From Chloroflexota bacterium (lineage in GTDB: Bacteria > Chloroflexota > Dehalococcoidia > Lucifugimonadales > UBA826), in the NCBI GenBank assembly GCA_002718095.1, contig PBDP01000004.1, positions 19,328 through 29,749 of the forward strand: DNA of 10,422 bases, read 5' to 3'. The position numbers and the translations under genes are program-made. Under the pieces are notes generated by a model, which was not told the DNA's origin, did not search any database, and worked only from the letters and a program-made list of their open reading frames with translations. The first letter of the stretch is position 1. Every line of letters begins with the position of its first letter. Positions 1 through 6,940 of the stretch are shown one piece after another.

Positions 1-1233
1 GGAACAGCATCTGGTTTATTGCATGGTATCCCAACATCAATAAAAGATATGGAAATGACAAAAGGAATTAAGACAACTGCTGGGTCTTTAATTTTTAAAG
101 ACAGGATCCCTGAATTCGATAGTGTGGTATCTGAAAGAGTAAAGAAAGAAAATGCCATTATTTTAGGTAAAACAAATACCCCTGAATTTGGATTGTTAGG
201 TGAAACGAGAAATAAATTGGGAGACGATTGTAGAAATCCATGGAACACTGATATGACTCCAGGGGGATCTTCAGGCGGAGCCGCAGTATCCTTAGTTTCG
301 GGAATGTGTTCTCTTGCAACAGGTTCTGACGGCGGTGGATCTGTAAGGGTTCCTGCTAGCTTTTCCGGTGTATATGGGATAAAGCCTACTCAAGGAAGAA
401 TTCCTAGGTTTGCTGGCCCAGTTTCTGACCCTATCTCTAACCAACATAGTCAAGGGGGCCCAATGGCTAGGTCAGTTGAAGATGCAGCAATTCTTTTTCA
501 AGCGATGGCTGGCTTTGACCCCAGAGATGTTTCTTCTTTAAGGCAACCTGTACCCGATTTTATTGGGGCAGCTAAAGAAGGGGCGATGAATGGGGTAAAA
601 GGATTAAGAATAGGCTGGACTCCTGATTATGGATTTGGGCAAGTAGATCCTGAAGTTTTAGACATTTGTAAAAAGGCTGTTAGCACTTTTACAGATATTG
701 GGTGTTCAGTTGAAGAATCAGATTTTGCTATAGAAGATCCGTTTCCTCACTGGTTAACATTATTTTCTACATTTGCTTATTCTATGCAGCAAGCATATTG
801 GCCTGAGAGAAAAGCTGATATGAATCCGTATGCTGTAGATTTATTTAAATATGCATCAAACTCTACAGCTGTAGACTTTACTAAGGCAGTGGGGAATGTT
901 GACTCTATTAAGTTATCGTTAGCAGAACAATTTGATAAATTTGATTTATTAATTTCTCCTACAATGCCTGTTGCCCCATATCAATGTGGTAAACCTACAA
1001 GGCAAGTAGATGGATATGATGTCGACGGTTCTTGGAACTGCTTGCAATTTACTTATCCCATTAACTCTTCGGGACACCCTGCAGCTAGTATTCCTGCAGG
1101 ATTGAATTCTGATGGACTACCTATAGGCTTACATATTATAGGTAAATTTGGAGATGAAGAAACAATTATTAAAGCATCTGCTGCATTTGAAAAAATGAAA
1201 CCATGGAATCACGTACGTCCTCCGGTTTCTTAA
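1..1233 (+). CDS. Amidase signature family hydrolase, 5'-truncated by the window edge
   Basis: This protein hydrolyses a carboxamide bond to acid plus amine or ammonia; the substrate is unknown. The reading frame is open from base 1, so the true start lies upstream and no start can be called here. All three members of the Ser-cisSer-Lys triad are visible, numbering residues from base 1: Lys15 in SIKD (codon 43-45), cis-Ser90 in the GGSSGG motif and nucleophile Ser114 in GSDGGGSVR (codon 340-342). Their spacing (75 and 24 residues) equals that of the well-studied family member FAAH. The C-terminal GHPAASIPAG and DGLPIGLHIIG segments are typical of the family. There is no sign that this is the GatA subunit of the tRNA amidotransferase, and no gatB or gatC is nearby. 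It ends in tandem stops (TAA TAG), 74 bases before the dehydrogenase gene. Probably 60-80 N-terminal residues are missing. The family call is firm and the substrate is open. Confidence 0.93.
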   Translation, partial: GTASGLLHGIPTSIKDMEMTKGIKTTAGSLIFKDRIPEFDSVVSERVKKENAIILGKTNTPEFGLLGETRNKLGDDCRNPWNTDMTPGGSSGGAAVSLVSGMCSLATGSDGGGSVRVPASFSGVYGIKPTQGRIPRFAGPVSDPISNQHSQGGPMARSVEDAAILFQAMAGFDPRDVSSLRQPVPDFIGAAKEGAMNGVKGLRIGWTPDYGFGQVDPEVLDICKKAVSTFTDIGCSVEESDFAIEDPFPHWLTLFSTFAYSMQQAYWPERKADMNPYAVDLFKYASNSTAVDFTKAVGNVDSIKLSLAEQFDKFDLLISPTMPVAPYQCGKPTRQVDGYDVDGSWNCLQFTYPINSSGHPAASIPAGLNSDGLPIGLHIIGKFGDEETIIKASAAFEKMKPWNHVRPPVS

Positions 1234-1295
1234 TAGTCGTGGTGCAAGATAAATTAATTTGCTATTGTATACATATGAAAATGATTTACTGAATT

Positions 1296-1302
1296 GAAGG
1301 GG
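1296..1302 (+). promoter_or_regulatory. Strong ribosome binding site of the dehydrogenase gene
   Basis: GAAGGGG lies five bases before the ATG at 1308 and is the most G-rich purine run in the 74-base gap after the amidase. It fixes the start of the dehydrogenase and suggests efficient initiation at the head of the tightly packed group that follows. Confidence 0.6.
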
Positions 1303-1307
1303 TTTTA

Positions 1308-2288
1308 ATGTTTCAGGCAAGAATAACAAGTCCAAAAAAATTTGAAATAGAGGAAGCTGAAGTTCCTGAAGTTAATTTAGGCCAATGCTTGATAAAACTT
1401 GAGAGATGGTCAGTTTGTGGCAGTGATGTCAGACATGCGTTTGGACCTGTTTTTCCTGAAGAAGAATATCCAATGAGGCCTGGTAGCCACTGCCATGAAT
1501 GTGCAGGAACTATTGTTGAAAGTAAATCAGATAAATTTAAAGTGGGCCAAAGAGTCATAATGTTGCCAACAGGTCCCGAAATAGGCTCTGGAGGATTAGT
1601 GGAATACTATGCAGCAGATGAAGGTAGGATGGCACTATTGCCTGATGAAGGCGATTTAGGCGAATGGTTGATGTGCCAACCTTCAGGCACTGTACTTTAT
1701 GCTTGCCAACAAATGGGAACTATATTAGGTAAAGATGTTGTTATTATGGGGCAAGGAAGCATAGGGCTTTCTTTTACTGCTATATGTGCTCGAGCTGGTG
1801 CACATAAAGTTATTGCAGTTGACCCATTAGATTATAGGTTAGAATGGTCTAAAAATTTTGGAGCTACACATACTATTAACCCTGATAAAGAGAATTTGGA
1901 TGAAGCATTATCAGAAATCACATCAGGGAGATTGGCAGACATTTCTGTTGAGGCCTCAGGGTTTCCAGATGCTTTAAATGCATCTCTTAGATCTACAACG
2001 TTTAGGGGTAAAGTTATTCTATTTGGAATTCAAGAAACAGGGCAACACAGCGTTATTGATACCCATGCTTATATAAATAAGGCTCCTATTATTATGCCTG
2101 TTGCAGGAGGGCGAACTCCTGACCCAACAGGGCATATTGAAAAAATGATAGCCTTAAAGCAACGGGGATGGTGGGACCCAGGATTGATGAAAACACATGA
2201 AAGGCCTTTTTCTGAAGTGCAAGATGCTTATGAAGATTATGAGGGCTACAAAGATAATATTATAAAAGTTGTACTTCAAAATGACTAA
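1308..2288 (+). CDS. Zinc-type MDR alcohol dehydrogenase lacking the structural-zinc lobe
   Basis: This is a 326-residue medium-chain dehydrogenase/reductase, predicted to be cytosolic and to oxidise an alcohol or polyol (or reduce the carbonyl) with NAD(H). The N-terminal GroES-like domain carries the catalytic metal Cys37 in CGSD and the His63-Glu64 pair. The usual PGHE context is replaced by a Cys/His-rich GSHCHEC. The position that often supplies a third metal ligand (Glu in EP) reads Cys123-Gln124-Pro125. The Rossmann motif GQGSIG (148-153) and Asp172 at the end of the second strand favour NAD over NADP. The four-cysteine structural-zinc loop is absent: residues 82-100 pass directly from RVIMLP to GGLVEYY, which explains the short length (family about 340-375). 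The start is supported by the strong GAAGGGG site. The stop overlaps the start of the MFS gene by eight bases, so they share a transcript. Substrate unknown; inositol or sugar dehydrogenases and BchC-like enzymes are possible relatives. Confidence 0.88.
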   Translation: MFQARITSPKKFEIEEAEVPEVNLGQCLIKLERWSVCGSDVRHAFGPVFPEEEYPMRPGSHCHECAGTIVESKSDKFKVGQRVIMLPTGPEIGSGGLVEYYAADEGRMALLPDEGDLGEWLMCQPSGTVLYACQQMGTILGKDVVIMGQGSIGLSFTAICARAGAHKVIAVDPLDYRLEWSKNFGATHTINPDKENLDEALSEITSGRLADISVEASGFPDALNASLRSTTFRGKVILFGIQETGQHSVIDTHAYINKAPIIMPVAGGRTPDPTGHIEKMIALKQRGWWDPGLMKTHERPFSEVQDAYEDYEGYKDNIIKVVLQND

Positions 2289-3618
2289 ACAGTTTGGCGG
2301 TCTTTATTATGGGTGGCTAGTATTAGCTGTTTCTACATTTTTAATTATGACCGTTTTTGGGATCAGGCAATCTACAGGAGTATTTGTCACTCCCATGGAA
2401 GCAGATCTTAATTGGACCCGAGCGGAGATAACACGTATTTTGTCGTTCGGCATATTTTTTGGTGCTATCTCTTTTGTTTATATAGGTGCGTTACAAGATA
2501 AATTTGGTGGCCGTATAGTTATAACAACATGTCTTTTAATACTTGGATTATCTACGGCTGCTATGGGGATGATTGATTCTAATCCAATACCTTGTCAAAA
2601 TTGCACATTACATATTTTTAATATATCAATTACGGCAGAATATCTTACCTTTTTAATCCTTCATGGATTTATAGCTAGTTTCGCTACAGGTGGAATTTCG
2701 TTTGTTACTGTACATACATTGCTTTCTAAATGGTTTGTTAAGAGAAGAGCAATGGCAAATAGTATTTCCGCTGCAGGAGCATCATTGGGGTCTGTATTTT
2801 TTGCACCAATGTCGGCATATATTGTTGAAATAGCTGATTGGGAAAGAGGGTTTTTGACATTAGGTATGATTTCATTATTTGTTGCAATGCCTTTGTCTGC
2901 TTTATTTATGAAAGAAGACCCTGGAGATTTACTGCCAGAATCTGAGAAAATTAAAAGTTCATCCGGGAATAAAGATTTTGAAGTAGTAGGACCATATTTT
3001 ACGAAAAAAATTTCAGAGGCTTTTCGTACTCCTCCATTTTGGCAACTTTCTATATCTTATGTTGTATGCGGTATCACGACTACTATGATGGGGGTACATT
3101 TTGTGCCGTTTGCCGAGGACCAAGGGGTATCAAGGGTAACTGCCGCGACGATTTTTGGGTTTATGATGGGAGTTAATCTTATTGGTGTTTTGACTGCAGG
3201 TGCGTTTGCTCAAAGATTTCAACAAAAAAATGTTTTAGGTGTTGTGTATGCTGTACGAGCTATGGCTTACCTTCTTTTGATAGTGATTGGAGGCACAGCG
3301 GGATTATGGATTTTCGCTGTTGTTGCTGGTATGTCTTGGCTATCAACTCCTGCGATGACTTCATCTATAACGGCGGATGTTTATGGCTTAAATAATCTAG
3401 GTGCTATTAATGGATTGACCAATGGGGCTCATCAAGTTGGGGGAGCCGCAGCTGTTTTGATTACAGGAGAATTATATTCATTAACGGGTTCATATACGTT
3501 ACCTTTTGCACTGGCTGGAATAACATTAATTGTTGCTACGTATTTTTCATTTGCTGTAAACGAAAACAAATATTCGTATAAATTTAATCCTATAAATCAA
3601 AAATTAGCTACGGCGTAA
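2281..3618 (+). CDS. MFS transporter, monocarboxylate/oxalate-formate-like, 12 membrane helices
   Basis: This inner-membrane secondary carrier of 445 residues probably moves an organic anion; the substrate is not determined. About twelve hydrophobic helices can be drawn (roughly 9-30, 50-70, 79-99, 121-142, 158-181, 189-209, then 252-273, 288-310, 317-337, 340-360, 375-398, 403-425), with a hydrophilic central loop at 210-250. MFS motif A is present between helices 2 and 3 (GALQDKFGGR, 69-78). The DLNWTRAEI segment after helix 1 and the KRRAMANSISAAGASLG stretch before and into helix 5 resemble the MCT/OFA-type branch. The loop between helices 3 and 4, predicted outside, contains Cys105-x-x-Cys108. 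I chose ATG 2281 over an in-frame TTG at 2269. No clear Shine-Dalgarno site precedes it, and it overlaps the dehydrogenase stop (ATGACTAA), which suggests translational coupling. The next gene starts one base after its stop. Confidence 0.9.
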   Translation: MTKQFGGLYYGWLVLAVSTFLIMTVFGIRQSTGVFVTPMEADLNWTRAEITRILSFGIFFGAISFVYIGALQDKFGGRIVITTCLLILGLSTAAMGMIDSNPIPCQNCTLHIFNISITAEYLTFLILHGFIASFATGGISFVTVHTLLSKWFVKRRAMANSISAAGASLGSVFFAPMSAYIVEIADWERGFLTLGMISLFVAMPLSALFMKEDPGDLLPESEKIKSSSGNKDFEVVGPYFTKKISEAFRTPPFWQLSISYVVCGITTTMMGVHFVPFAEDQGVSRVTAATIFGFMMGVNLIGVLTAGAFAQRFQQKNVLGVVYAVRAMAYLLLIVIGGTAGLWIFAVVAGMSWLSTPAMTSSITADVYGLNNLGAINGLTNGAHQVGGAAAVLITGELYSLTGSYTLPFALAGITLIVATYFSFAVNENKYSYKFNPINQKLATA

Positions 3619-3619
3619 T

Positions 3620-4288
3620 ATGCGAATATTTTGTACAAATTCTTCGTCTCCATTAATTCAAGCAACTGAGCAGTGGCTCAATAAAATTCATTCTGTCAAA
3701 ACAGTGAAAAATTTTTTTTCAAGCGAGAATGAGTCTAAAACATTAATGCAGGGAACGGATGTATTTATTCATTCATTATCTGAAGATCCAGATATGGAAG
3801 ACCAGACTAAGTTAGATGAAGCTATTCGGCAAACATATGCCCTATTATCAACATGTGTTGAAATGGGAGTAAAGAGATTTATATTTTTGGGGACACTAGA
3901 TACTTTTAAGGCTTATGATCCAGATTATATTATCGATGAAATGTGGAAGCCTAAGCCAACAGCAGAGATTAATGTACTAACTAGCCATATGTCTGAATTT
4001 ATTTGTAAAGAATTTGGCCGAGAACACAAAATAGATGTTCGGGTACTTAGGTTGGGAGAAGTATGCTGGGAAGAATCAAGTAATTCTGACTCTCCATTAT
4101 TTATTGTTGACGCTTTGCAGGCTATACAAAGGACAGTTGAAACAGATCTTATTTCACCTGATTACATACGATATGTCCCTAATACATGGAATGTTTTCCA
4201 TATACAATCTGTGGTTCCAAATATGAGATTTAAGATAATTAAAGCTGAGGACGAATTAGGGTTTTCTCCGCAGAGGTTAGATTTATGA
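3620..4288 (+). CDS. Degenerate NAD-epimerase/SDR-like protein, probable pseudoenzyme
   Basis: This 222-residue protein has the fold signature of extended SDR/epimerases but not their active site. Recognisable family segments are the N-terminal strand MRIFCTN, GVKRFIFLGT (83-92), EFGREHKIDVRVLRLGEV (131-148) and the closing ELGFSPQ. The glycine-rich nucleotide loop (normally TGxxGxxG) is replaced by TNSSSPLIQ. The catalytic Tyr-x3-Lys appears replaced by Asn118-x3-Ser122, aligned by the conserved Glu126 four residues later. It is also shorter than usual (about 250-320). The reading frame is intact, with good codon structure and no internal stop, so it is not a decayed pseudogene. It starts one base after the MFS stop and ends in an ATGA overlap with the canonical SDR. 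Inference: a non-catalytic partner or regulator of that neighbour. Alternatively it may bind a different ligand. Confidence 0.7.
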   Translation: MRIFCTNSSSPLIQATEQWLNKIHSVKTVKNFFSSENESKTLMQGTDVFIHSLSEDPDMEDQTKLDEAIRQTYALLSTCVEMGVKRFIFLGTLDTFKAYDPDYIIDEMWKPKPTAEINVLTSHMSEFICKEFGREHKIDVRVLRLGEVCWEESSNSDSPLFIVDALQAIQRTVETDLISPDYIRYVPNTWNVFHIQSVVPNMRFKIIKAEDELGFSPQRLDL

Positions 4289-5040
4289 AAATTCTTATTC
4301 TTGGTGCAAAGGGTATGTTAACGCCATATGTTATAAAAGCTTTAGAAAAAGATCATGAATTAAGAATTACTGACGTTAGTGACCTTTCGGGTGATGATCA
4401 GTATAAGAAACATGAGGTTTTGCAGGTTGACATCACCAACCTAAATCAAGTTACAGAAGCTGCTAAAGGTGTAGATGCGATTATCAATTTAGCTGTGGTC
4501 AGGCATGACTTACAGTTGGCATTTGATGTAAATTCGATTGGTTGTTTTAACATGATGGTTGCTGCTAAGACTCATAATATTAAAAGAGTGATTAATACAG
4601 GTCCACATTGGGTTGCATCTGCACAATCGTATGAAAAATTTGATTTTGATATAAACCCAGATATCCCTCATCATCCAGGAACTGGCTTATATGCCATATC
4701 TAAATCTGCAGGCCAGGAAATATGTCGGATTTTTGCGGAAAATCATAACATTAATGTGATTAATTTATTGTTTAACCATCTGAGAGCTCCATTTGAACCT
4801 AGAATGGCTGTTAGGCCAGAACATTTTTGGCCTTTTTCTGTTGCTAAAAAAGATGCAGGGATGTCCCTTTTGGCTGCTATTGAGGTTGACATGAAAAAAT
4901 TATCTACTACTTGTGAAACCTTTTTCATATCAGCAGATGTTCCTCATAATCAATATTCTAATGTTAAGGCTAAAGAAGTGTTAGGCTGGCAACCCACGAA
5001 TAATTTTGAGAAACACTGGAGACAATCTGCTAAAAAATAA
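4285..5040 (+). CDS. NAD-dependent epimerase/dehydratase-type SDR oxidoreductase
   Basis: This is a 251-residue extended-SDR-like enzyme, predicted to be cytosolic and to act on a hydroxyl or keto group of a sugar-like or small organic substrate. The nucleotide loop is GAKGML at 7-12, a variant of GxxGxxG with the last glycine lost. Asp30 closes the second strand and points to NAD. Asp49-Ile50 (QVDIT) and the NLA at 69-71 fit the Rossmann core. The catalytic Tyr136-x3-Lys140 is intact (YAISK), with Thr105 at the usual Ser/Thr position. The C-terminus (EVLGWQPTNNFE) has the epimerase-family LGxxP ending. The protein is shorter than typical epimerases (about 300-340), so the substrate domain is reduced. 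The ATG overlaps the stop of the preceding degenerate SDR by four bases (ATGA), which implies coupled translation and matched production. The specific reaction cannot be told. Confidence 0.85.
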   Translation: MKILILGAKGMLTPYVIKALEKDHELRITDVSDLSGDDQYKKHEVLQVDITNLNQVTEAAKGVDAIINLAVVRHDLQLAFDVNSIGCFNMMVAAKTHNIKRVINTGPHWVASAQSYEKFDFDINPDIPHHPGTGLYAISKSAGQEICRIFAENHNINVINLLFNHLRAPFEPRMAVRPEHFWPFSVAKKDAGMSLLAAIEVDMKKLSTTCETFFISADVPHNQYSNVKAKEVLGWQPTNNFEKHWRQSAKK

Positions 5041-5050
5041 TCATATATTT

Positions 5051-5055
5051 AGGGA
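5051..5055 (+). promoter_or_regulatory. Ribosome binding site that sets the start of the GGT-family gene
   Basis: AGGGA sits seven bases before the ATG at 5063. This supports 5063 as the start rather than the longer in-frame extension back to 5006, which would run inside the end of the SDR gene and has no comparable site. Confidence 0.6.
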
Positions 5056-5062
5056 TAATAAT

Positions 5063-6874
5063 ATGAGTAAAAGTAATACAGATTTATTTGATTCAACTTT
5101 TTTTTTAGAGCAAGGAGAGGCGACTCTTCCGAATACAACAAGGCCAGTTATTTATTCTAAGAATTCTGTAATATCGTCCGGGCATTATTTGACATCAATG
5201 GCTGGCATGAGAATGCTGATATCTGGTGGAAATGCCTTTGATGCTTTGGTTGCCTCAACATTTGCAGCAGCAGTTGTTGAACCAATCGCTGCTTATTCAA
5301 TTGGTGCTGAAGCGACATTTATGCTTTATCATGCAGAGAGTGGAGATTTTCTGTCTCTTAGCGGCCAAGGAGTTAGTCCGCAAAAAGCATCAATTGATTT
5401 TTTTAAATCAGAAGGGCACGACACAATTCCAACCGGACCAGGCAAAGATGCTCCGCTTTCTTTTACGGTTCCAGGTGTAGTCGCAGCTTCTCTTTCTCTG
5501 CTTGAAAAATATGGAACAATGACTGTTCAGGATGTTCTGTCCCCCGCCTTAGATTACTCTAAAAACGGTATTCCTAATTATGAATATATGGTTGATAGGC
5601 TAGGAGCAGGCGATTCATCTCAATTTAATCTGTTTCCTCCTGGGGGCAATAACATATTTTTCAATAACGGAGAATTACCTAAACCCGGGACATTATTGAT
5701 TCAAAAATCTTTGGGTCTTATATTCGAAAAAATGACAGAAGAATCTTTAAATTTTACTAATCGTAAAGATTCTATTTTAGCTGCAAGGAAAAGTTTTTAT
5801 GAAGGAGAAATAGCTGATTTAATAATTAAGTCTTCTGAAAACGTGGGGGGGATATTAACTAAAAAAGATTTGGCTGAATATAAAGAAGAATACTCTATCC
5901 CTGTAAAAACTGAATTCTATGGTTATGAAATTCATGGACATTCTACATGGTCCCAAGGTCCAGTAGTTCAGCAAACTCTCAATATTCTTGAAAATTTTGA
6001 CCTAGCTGCTATGGGTCACAATTCAACTTTATATATTCATGTTATTACAGAATCATTAAAACTTGCATTTGCAGACAGAGAAGCCTTTTATGGGGACCCC
6101 AATTTTTCAGATATTCCAATTGACGGATTGCTTTCTAAAGAATACGCAATGGAAAGATCAAAATTAATTGACCTTAAGGATGCTTGTAGAGAATTACCAA
6201 ATTATGGGGATCCTTGGAAATATTCAAGACTAACTGGTAAGACTGCTGATCAACCGGAAATATTTGTTGAAAAAGAAGAATATGCTCCAGATGAAAAAGG
6301 AACAACCCACATAACAGTAATGGATAATGTAGGTAATATTGTTTGCGCAACGCCTAGTGGAGGAGCTTTTAATAAATCTGTATTTTTTGATGAATTAGGG
6401 TTCGCCATTAGCACTAGGTCTGAAATGTTTAATTTTGTTGAAGGTCACCCTAATATGTTAATTCCGGGTAAAAGACCTAGGACGACAATTATTAATTTTA
6501 TGATTACCAAAGACAGTAAACCTATAGCAACTGTTGGGTGTCCGGGTGGAGATGCACAAACTCAAGCCAATTTACAATTGATACTGAATACTATTGTTTG
6601 GAAAATGAATCCTCAAGAATCTTCGGAAGCACCTAGATTTTCTACTTTAAGTGTGCCCAATTCTTTTTATCCGCATACGTATTTTCCTAATCAATTGTCT
6701 ATGGAAGATGGTTTTTCTGATGAAGTAAAAAAAGGATTAGAAAAATTAGGACATCAGCTTATTTTTACGCCTACTTGTGGTATGGGGGCAACAGTTGCAA
6801 TCAAAGATTTAAAAACATCTATTTTAGCCGTTGGGGCTGACCCCAGACGTGCCTGTTATGCGATGGGACTGTAA
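5063..6874 (+). CDS. Gamma-glutamyltransferase-family Ntn hydrolase with altered substrate pocket
   Basis: This 603-residue self-cleaving Ntn hydrolase is made as one chain and cut before a threonine that becomes the nucleophile. The cleavage site is visible as KGTTHITV, with Thr414 (codon 6302-6304) as the predicted new N-terminus of the small subunit. The oxyanion glycines are kept in PGGDAQ (Gly495, Gly496), and the C-terminus ends in the family-like DPRR...GL. The residues that hold gamma-glutamyl substrates in E. coli GGT are largely changed: Arg114 to Gln102, Asn411 to Gly434, Gln430 to Leu and Asp433 to Ala by eye alignment, and Ser462-Ser463 to Thr474-Thr475. A role in glutathione breakdown is therefore doubtful. 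Members such as the oxamate amidohydrolase HpxW or YwrD-type proteins are better comparisons. There is no signal peptide, so it is probably cytoplasmic. It lies 22 bases after the SDR gene, apparently in the same operon. Family certain; substrate open. Confidence 0.9.
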   Translation: MSKSNTDLFDSTFFLEQGEATLPNTTRPVIYSKNSVISSGHYLTSMAGMRMLISGGNAFDALVASTFAAAVVEPIAAYSIGAEATFMLYHAESGDFLSLSGQGVSPQKASIDFFKSEGHDTIPTGPGKDAPLSFTVPGVVAASLSLLEKYGTMTVQDVLSPALDYSKNGIPNYEYMVDRLGAGDSSQFNLFPPGGNNIFFNNGELPKPGTLLIQKSLGLIFEKMTEESLNFTNRKDSILAARKSFYEGEIADLIIKSSENVGGILTKKDLAEYKEEYSIPVKTEFYGYEIHGHSTWSQGPVVQQTLNILENFDLAAMGHNSTLYIHVITESLKLAFADREAFYGDPNFSDIPIDGLLSKEYAMERSKLIDLKDACRELPNYGDPWKYSRLTGKTADQPEIFVEKEEYAPDEKGTTHITVMDNVGNIVCATPSGGAFNKSVFFDELGFAISTRSEMFNFVEGHPNMLIPGKRPRTTIINFMITKDSKPIATVGCPGGDAQTQANLQLILNTIVWKMNPQESSEAPRFSTLSVPNSFYPHTYFPNQLSMEDGFSDEVKKGLEKLGHQLIFTPTCGMGATVAIKDLKTSILAVGADPRRACYAMGL

Positions 6875-6880
6875 ATTAGG

Positions 6881-6886
6881 TATAAT
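6881..6886 (+). promoter_or_regulatory. Candidate -10 box of a promoter for the propeller lipoprotein gene
   Basis: A perfect TATAAT lies six bases after the GGT-family stop codon and would give a leader of about 50 bases before the ATG at 6941. No good TTGACA-like element is found 16-18 bases upstream, and there is no TG extension. The assignment therefore rests on the -10 hexamer and its position in the gap between two unrelated genes. In AT-rich DNA such a hexamer can occur by chance. Confidence 0.35.
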
Positions 6887-6940
6887 GTTGGCTAATTGAG
6901 AAAATAAATTATTGAAATTTTCTTACAGGTAGTGATCAAA

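Noticed and set aside
1243-1275. Possible promoter in the amidase-dehydrogenase gap, around the 8-base palindrome TGTATACA (1266-1273)
   Set aside because: TATACA is only a fair -10 match, there is no convincing -35 element, and short palindromes are expected by chance in AT-rich DNA.
1129-1335. Reverse-strand open frames at 1129-1335, 1313-1558, 4743-4928, 7024-7296 and 9557-9817
   Set aside because: Each lies wholly or largely opposite a gene with strong family motifs, shows no protein family features, and has no fitting ribosome site; they are antisense shadows.
2269-2280. Longer MFS start at TTG 2269
   Set aside because: It adds only four residues (start, Tyr, Phe, Lys) using a rare start codon; ATG 2281 in the ATGACTAA overlap is the simpler coupled start.
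4035-4226. Short same-strand open frames at 4035-4226 and 5226-5480
   Set aside because: They are out-of-frame readings inside the degenerate SDR and the GGT-family gene, with no independent coding signal.
3620-4288. Degenerate SDR-like gene as a decayed pseudogene
   Set aside because: The frame is uninterrupted for 222 codons, is precisely packed between neighbours, and retains the family C-terminus, so selection on the protein is more likely than decay.
5006-5062. N-terminal extension of the GGT-family gene back to 5006
   Set aside because: It would overlap the end of the SDR gene by 35 bases with no ribosome site, while ATG 5063 has AGGGA at good spacing.
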